A DNA stretch of 16,748 nucleotides. Origin: CBDTTW01 sp965363675 (lineage in GTDB: Bacteria; Bacteroidota; Rhodothermia; Rhodothermales; DASSAV01). The position numbers and the translations under genes are program-made. Each line of letters begins with the position of its first letter. The stretch's first letter is position 1. The stretch covers positions 1 to 16,748 of the forward strand of contig CBDTTW010000057.1 of NCBI GenBank assembly GCA_965363675.1, in the 5' to 3' direction. The notes beneath the pieces are model-generated. The model did no database searches. It was not told the DNA's origin and was given only the letters and a program-made list of their open reading frames with translations. Shown here piece after piece: positions 14,069-16,748 of this stretch.

Positions 14069-16075
14069 CTAGGCCGTCGGGTTTCCGGCGCCGTGTGCTT
14101 CTTCCGGTAACACTTGTTCAACAACTTCGCCGGCCCGCCCCGTCATCTGCCGGGTCACCTCGGCCGAAAGGCGCTCGATGAAGGCTTCCAGCGCGACCGT
14201 GTCCTGCGCGCCGAGGCCGTGCCGCCGGACCGACACGAGGCCGCCCTCCATTTCTTGCTTGCCTAGTATAAGCATGTAGGGCGCTTTCTGCACTTCGGCC
14301 GCGCGGATCTTGTAGCCGATTTTCTCGCTGCGCAGGTCGAGTTCGGCCCGGAAGCCGCGCGCGCGCAGCGCCCCGGCCACGTAGGCGCCGTACGGCTCGA
14401 AGTCCTGCCCGATGGGCAGCACCATGACCTGCGTCGGCGCGAGCCACACCGGAAAGTCGCCGCCGCAGTGCTCGATGAGCACGCCGATGAAGCGTTCGAG
14501 CGAGCCGAAGGGCGCCCGGTGGATCATGACGGGGCGGTGCTTCTGGTTGTCCTCGCCGGTGTAGGCCAGGTCGAAGCGCTCGGGGAGGTTGTAGTCTAGC
14601 TGGACCGTGCCGAGCTGCCACGAGCGCCCGAGGGCGTCGCGGACCATGAAGTCGAGCTTGGGGCCGTAGAAGGCGGCCTCGCCTTGTTCCTCAGTGGTCT
14701 GGAGGCCCATTTCGGCGGCGGCCTCGCGGATGGCCTGCTCGGCGGCATCCCACTGTTCGGCGCTGCCGATGTATTTGCCGGTGTCGGCGGGGTCGCGCAG
14801 CGAGACCTGCGCCGTGTAGTCGCGGAAGTCGAGGGCGCGCAGCACGGTCATCGTCAGGTCGATGGCGTTCTTGAACTCCTCCTTGACCTGGTCGGGGCGG
14901 CAGAAGATGTGCGCGTCGTCCTGGGTAAAGCCGCGCACGCGCGTCAGGCCGCCCAGCTCGCCGGTTTGCTCGTAGCGGTACACCGTGCCGAACTCGGCCA
15001 GGCGAATCGGCAGCTCGCGGTACGAGTGGGGGCGGTCGGCGTAGATCTGGGTGTGGTGGGGGCAGTTCATCGGCTTGAGCAGGTAGCCCTCGCCGGTGGC
15101 CTCGTCCTCGATCATCGCCGGGAACTGGCTGTCCTTATAGTACGGGTAGTGGCCGCTGGCGCGGTAAAGGTCCAGCCGCCCGATGTGGGGCGTCACGACG
15201 GGCTGATAGCCGCGCTTGATCTGCTCCTCCTTGAGGAACGTCGCCAGGGTGTCGCGCAGGAGCGCGCCCTTGGGCAGCCAGAGCGGCAGGCCGGGGCCGA
15301 CCTTCTGGCTGAAGGTGAACAAGTCGAGTTCGCGCCCGAGCTTGCGGTGGTCGCGCCGGCGGGCCAGTTCGAGGCGCTCCAGGTGCTCATCGAGGTCTTT
15401 CTTGCGCGGAAACGTGATTCCGTAGATGCGGGTGAGCTGGGGGCGCTGCTCGTTGCCGCGCCAGTAGGCTCCGGCCACCGAAAGCAGCTTTGGGTTCTTG
15501 AGGACGCCGGTCGAGGGCACATGCGGTCCCCGGCACAAATCGGTAAAGTCGCCCTGGCGGTAGAACGTGATCGAGCCGTCTTCGAGTTCGCTGATGAGTT
15601 CGAGCTTGTATTCGTCGCCCTTCTCGGTGAAGTAGCGCAGGGCCTCTTCCTTCGAGACGGGCCGGCGCTCGTAAGGGCGGTCGCGTTTGGCCAGCTCGCG
15701 CATCTTGTCCTCGATGCGCGTCAGGTCCTCCTGGGCGAGCTTGCGGCCGCCGAGGTCGATGTCGTAGTAGAAGCCGTTCTCGATGGCCGGCCCGATGCCG
15801 AACTTGACGCCAGGGAAGAGCGCTTCGAGGGCTTCGGCCATGAGGTGCGCCGACGAATGCCAGTACAGGGTGCGGCCCTCGGGCTGGTCCCACGTGATGA
15901 GGCGTACGCGGGCGTCGTGCTCGACAGGGCGGTGGAGGTCCCGGATCTGGCCGTCCACATCGGCGGCGAGCGCGACGCGGGCCAGCCCTTCGGAGATCGA
16001 GGCGGCGATGTCGTAGCCGCTGACCGGGCCCGGGTACTCGCGGACGCTGTCGTCGGGCAGGGTAATGCGAATCAT
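14069..16075 (-). CDS. thrS: Threonine-tRNA ligase
   Basis: This class II synthetase charges tRNA-Thr. The 668-residue product has the full bacterial layout. A TGS domain covers about 1-60. The SAD editing domain carries its metal-type motif HSSAH (73-77) and CRGPH (181-185). The catalytic core has zinc ligands Cys338 in MNCPHH and His389 in QDDAH, with the third in MIHRAPFGSLERF. Motif 2 is TVYRYEQTGELGGLTRVRGF. The C-terminal anticodon-binding domain runs from APTQVMVLPIGQ to ERLSAEV. The ATG at 16075 is chosen because the TGS domain starts there (MIRITLPDDS); upstream in-frame residues overlap the promoter. It is the first gene of the thrS-infC-rpmI-rplT-pheS series and is preceded by a good TATATTTG box about 55 bases upstream. 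Confidence 0.98.
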   Translation of the reverse strand: MIRITLPDDSVREYPGPVSGYDIAASISEGLARVALAADVDGQIRDLHRPVEHDARVRLITWDQPEGRTLYWHSSAHLMAEALEALFPGVKFGIGPAIENGFYYDIDLGGRKLAQEDLTRIEDKMRELAKRDRPYERRPVSKEEALRYFTEKGDEYKLELISELEDGSITFYRQGDFTDLCRGPHVPSTGVLKNPKLLSVAGAYWRGNEQRPQLTRIYGITFPRKKDLDEHLERLELARRRDHRKLGRELDLFTFSQKVGPGLPLWLPKGALLRDTLATFLKEEQIKRGYQPVVTPHIGRLDLYRASGHYPYYKDSQFPAMIEDEATGEGYLLKPMNCPHHTQIYADRPHSYRELPIRLAEFGTVYRYEQTGELGGLTRVRGFTQDDAHIFCRPDQVKEEFKNAIDLTMTVLRALDFRDYTAQVSLRDPADTGKYIGSAEQWDAAEQAIREAAAEMGLQTTEEQGEAAFYGPKLDFMVRDALGRSWQLGTVQLDYNLPERFDLAYTGEDNQKHRPVMIHRAPFGSLERFIGVLIEHCGGDFPVWLAPTQVMVLPIGQDFEPYGAYVAGALRARGFRAELDLRSEKIGYKIRAAEVQKAPYMLILGKQEMEGGLVSVRRHGLGAQDTVALEAFIERLSAEVTRQMTGRAGEVVEQVLPEEAHGAGNPTA

Positions 16076-16129
16076 GGAGAGTCGAGAAGTAAGAAAACGA
16101 AACCGGCGCTCACCGGCGTATCGGGAAGG

Positions 16130-16137
16130 CAAATATA
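16130..16137 (-). promoter_or_regulatory. Bacteroidota-type -7 box (TATATTTG) upstream of thrS
   Basis: TATATTTG on the minus strand matches the TAnnTTTG consensus exactly and lies 55 bases before thrS, in an AT-rich patch of otherwise GC-rich sequence. A clear TTG -33 partner is not seen at about 19 bases, so the upstream half is weak. Confidence 0.55.
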
Positions 16138-16239
16138 CTATCCCGCGCGCGGTTTTACCTCGGCAGGCCCGGCGTGCGCCGGATGCAGCCTCCGCCGGAG
16201 TTATGCGAAGACGGTCGGAGCCGGGGACGGCAATTACAG

Positions 16240-16566
16240 TCAGACAGGCATCGGCTCGATGCGGCTGATCTCTGCGGCGAGCGTCTCGCGGGCCTTGTCC
16301 AGATCGTACTGCTCCTGCATGTTCAGCCAGAACTCGGGCGTCATGCGGAAGTAGCGGCCGAGCCGGAGGGCCATTTCGGCCGTAACGCTGCGCCGGCTGC
16401 GCGCCAGATCGTTGACGGTGCGCAGGCTGACGCCGAGGCGGCGCGCCAGTTCATTCTGGCTCAGACCAAGCGGGCCAAGCAGTTCCTCGAGCAGGTAAGC
16501 GCCCGGGTGCAGCGGCGCGAAGGCGCGAGGCTCCTCGGCGGCGGCTTCTTCGCGGGAGATCGTCAT
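16240..16566 (-). CDS. higA: HigA-family antitoxin (XRE helix-turn-helix)
   Basis: The 108-residue product is a DNA-binding antitoxin of the HigA/VapI type. It has the family opening HPGAYLLEELLGPLGLSQNELARRLGV, then the recognition helix (LRTVNDLARSRRSVTAEMALRLGRYF). The conserved MTPEFWLNMQEQYDL and a C-terminal helix rich in acidic residues follow. It would neutralise the HigB toxin encoded just upstream and repress the shared promoter. The ATG at 16566 is preferred; the frame stays open upstream to 16644 but overlaps the toxin gene and adds unrelated residues. The 11-base gap to the toxin stop and the toxin-first order are typical of higBA modules. It ends 164 bases before thrS. Confidence 0.93.
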   Translation of the reverse strand: MTISREEAAAEEPRAFAPLHPGAYLLEELLGPLGLSQNELARRLGVSLRTVNDLARSRRSVTAEMALRLGRYFRMTPEFWLNMQEQYDLDKARETLAAEISRIEPMPV

Positions 16567-16577
16567 GGCAAGCTCGT

Positions 16578-16748
16578 TCAGTGGTAATCCACGATCTCGG
16601 CTTCGTAGGCGTGCCCGTCTTGCCACCGGAGGCAAAGCCGCCATTGGTCGTTGATACGGAGAGCATGCTGGCCTTTACGGTCGCCCTTGAGCGCTTCCAG
16701 CCGGTCGCCGGGCGGGCGACGCAGGTCGTCGAGCGTGTGGGCCGCGTC
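16578..16748 (-). CDS. higB: HigB-family toxin, C-terminal part (runs off window)
   Basis: The last 56 residues of a RelE/HigB-type ribosome-dependent mRNA interferase are present. Diagnostic segments are PPGDRLEALKGDRKGQHALRIN, then DQWRLCLRW and the terminal AEIVDYH, which carry the conserved basic and aromatic residues of the HigB active face. The 5' end lies beyond position 16748, so the start and promoter are not visible. It precedes higA by 11 bases. A HigB identity is favoured over other RelE members by the toxin-first order and the HigA partner. Confidence 0.9.
   Translation of the reverse strand, partial: DAAHTLDDLRRPPGDRLEALKGDRKGQHALRINDQWRLCLRWQDGHAYEAEIVDYH

Noticed and set aside
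16160..16185. A small CCGGC/GCCGG hairpin after higA as a terminator
   Set aside because: The stem is only five base pairs and no T-run follows on the minus strand.
14684..16354. A 556-codon plus-strand frame
   Set aside because: It is antisense to thrS and the end of higA and has no domain of its own.
1..16748. CRISPR array, insertion sequence, integrase, phage genes, tRNA or rRNA genes
   Set aside because: I looked on both strands for spaced repeats, transposase-like proteins and cloverleaf sequences and saw none.

Overview
The window is a GC-rich bacterial chromosome segment, almost fully coding. Several signs point to the Bacteroidota/Rhodothermota side of the tree, most likely a Rhodothermus- or Salinibacter-like organism. 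These are high GC content, genes mostly without Shine-Dalgarno sequences, a TAnnTTTG-type -7 promoter box (TATATTTG) before thrS, an outer-membrane TonB receptor with an N-terminal carboxypeptidase-regulatory-like domain, and a zapA-6S RNA-rny neighbourhood. The taxonomic assignment is inference; no rRNA or tRNA gene is present.

Layout, left to right. (1) 1-1723, minus: the N-terminal 574 codons of a CcmF/CcsA-type haem lyase for cytochrome c maturation. (2) 1829-2140, minus: a small Dabb-family protein directly downstream of rny. (3) 2163-3851, minus: rny (RNase Y), preceded by its own candidate promoter. (4) 3984-4266, minus: a structured RNA with the length, long-stem fold and zapA-linked location of 6S RNA, followed by a strong intrinsic terminator. 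(5) 4312-7587, minus: pheT, then a small coiled-coil protein, then zapA, read in that order. (6) 7588-8008: a divergent intergenic region with an AT-rich centre and a 19-bp palindrome resembling a metalloregulator operator. (7) 8009-11423, plus: a TonB-dependent (siderophore-type) receptor ending in a perfect 36-bp hairpin, then an exported alpha/beta hydrolase. (8) 11454-16075, minus: the core translation cluster thrS-infC-rpmI-rplT-pheS, with a promoter-plus-attenuator-like leader before rpmI and a terminator/attenuator-like hairpin before pheS. (9) 16240-16748, minus: a higBA toxin-antitoxin module, with the toxin gene cut by the window edge.

How it works together: almost everything on the minus strand is housekeeping: translation (ThrRS, IF-3, L35, L20, both PheRS subunits), RNA turnover and global transcription control (RNase Y, 6S RNA), Z-ring assembly (ZapA) and cytochrome c maturation. 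The only plus-strand genes are the two-gene uptake cassette sitting between pheS and pheT, two genes that are contiguous in many bacteria. That cassette, with its candidate iron/manganese-type operator, is the main accessory feature. I found no CRISPR array, insertion sequence, phage gene or clearly new multi-gene system. The most novel-looking elements are regulatory: the rpmI leader, the pheS leader hairpin and the operator of the inserted cassette.
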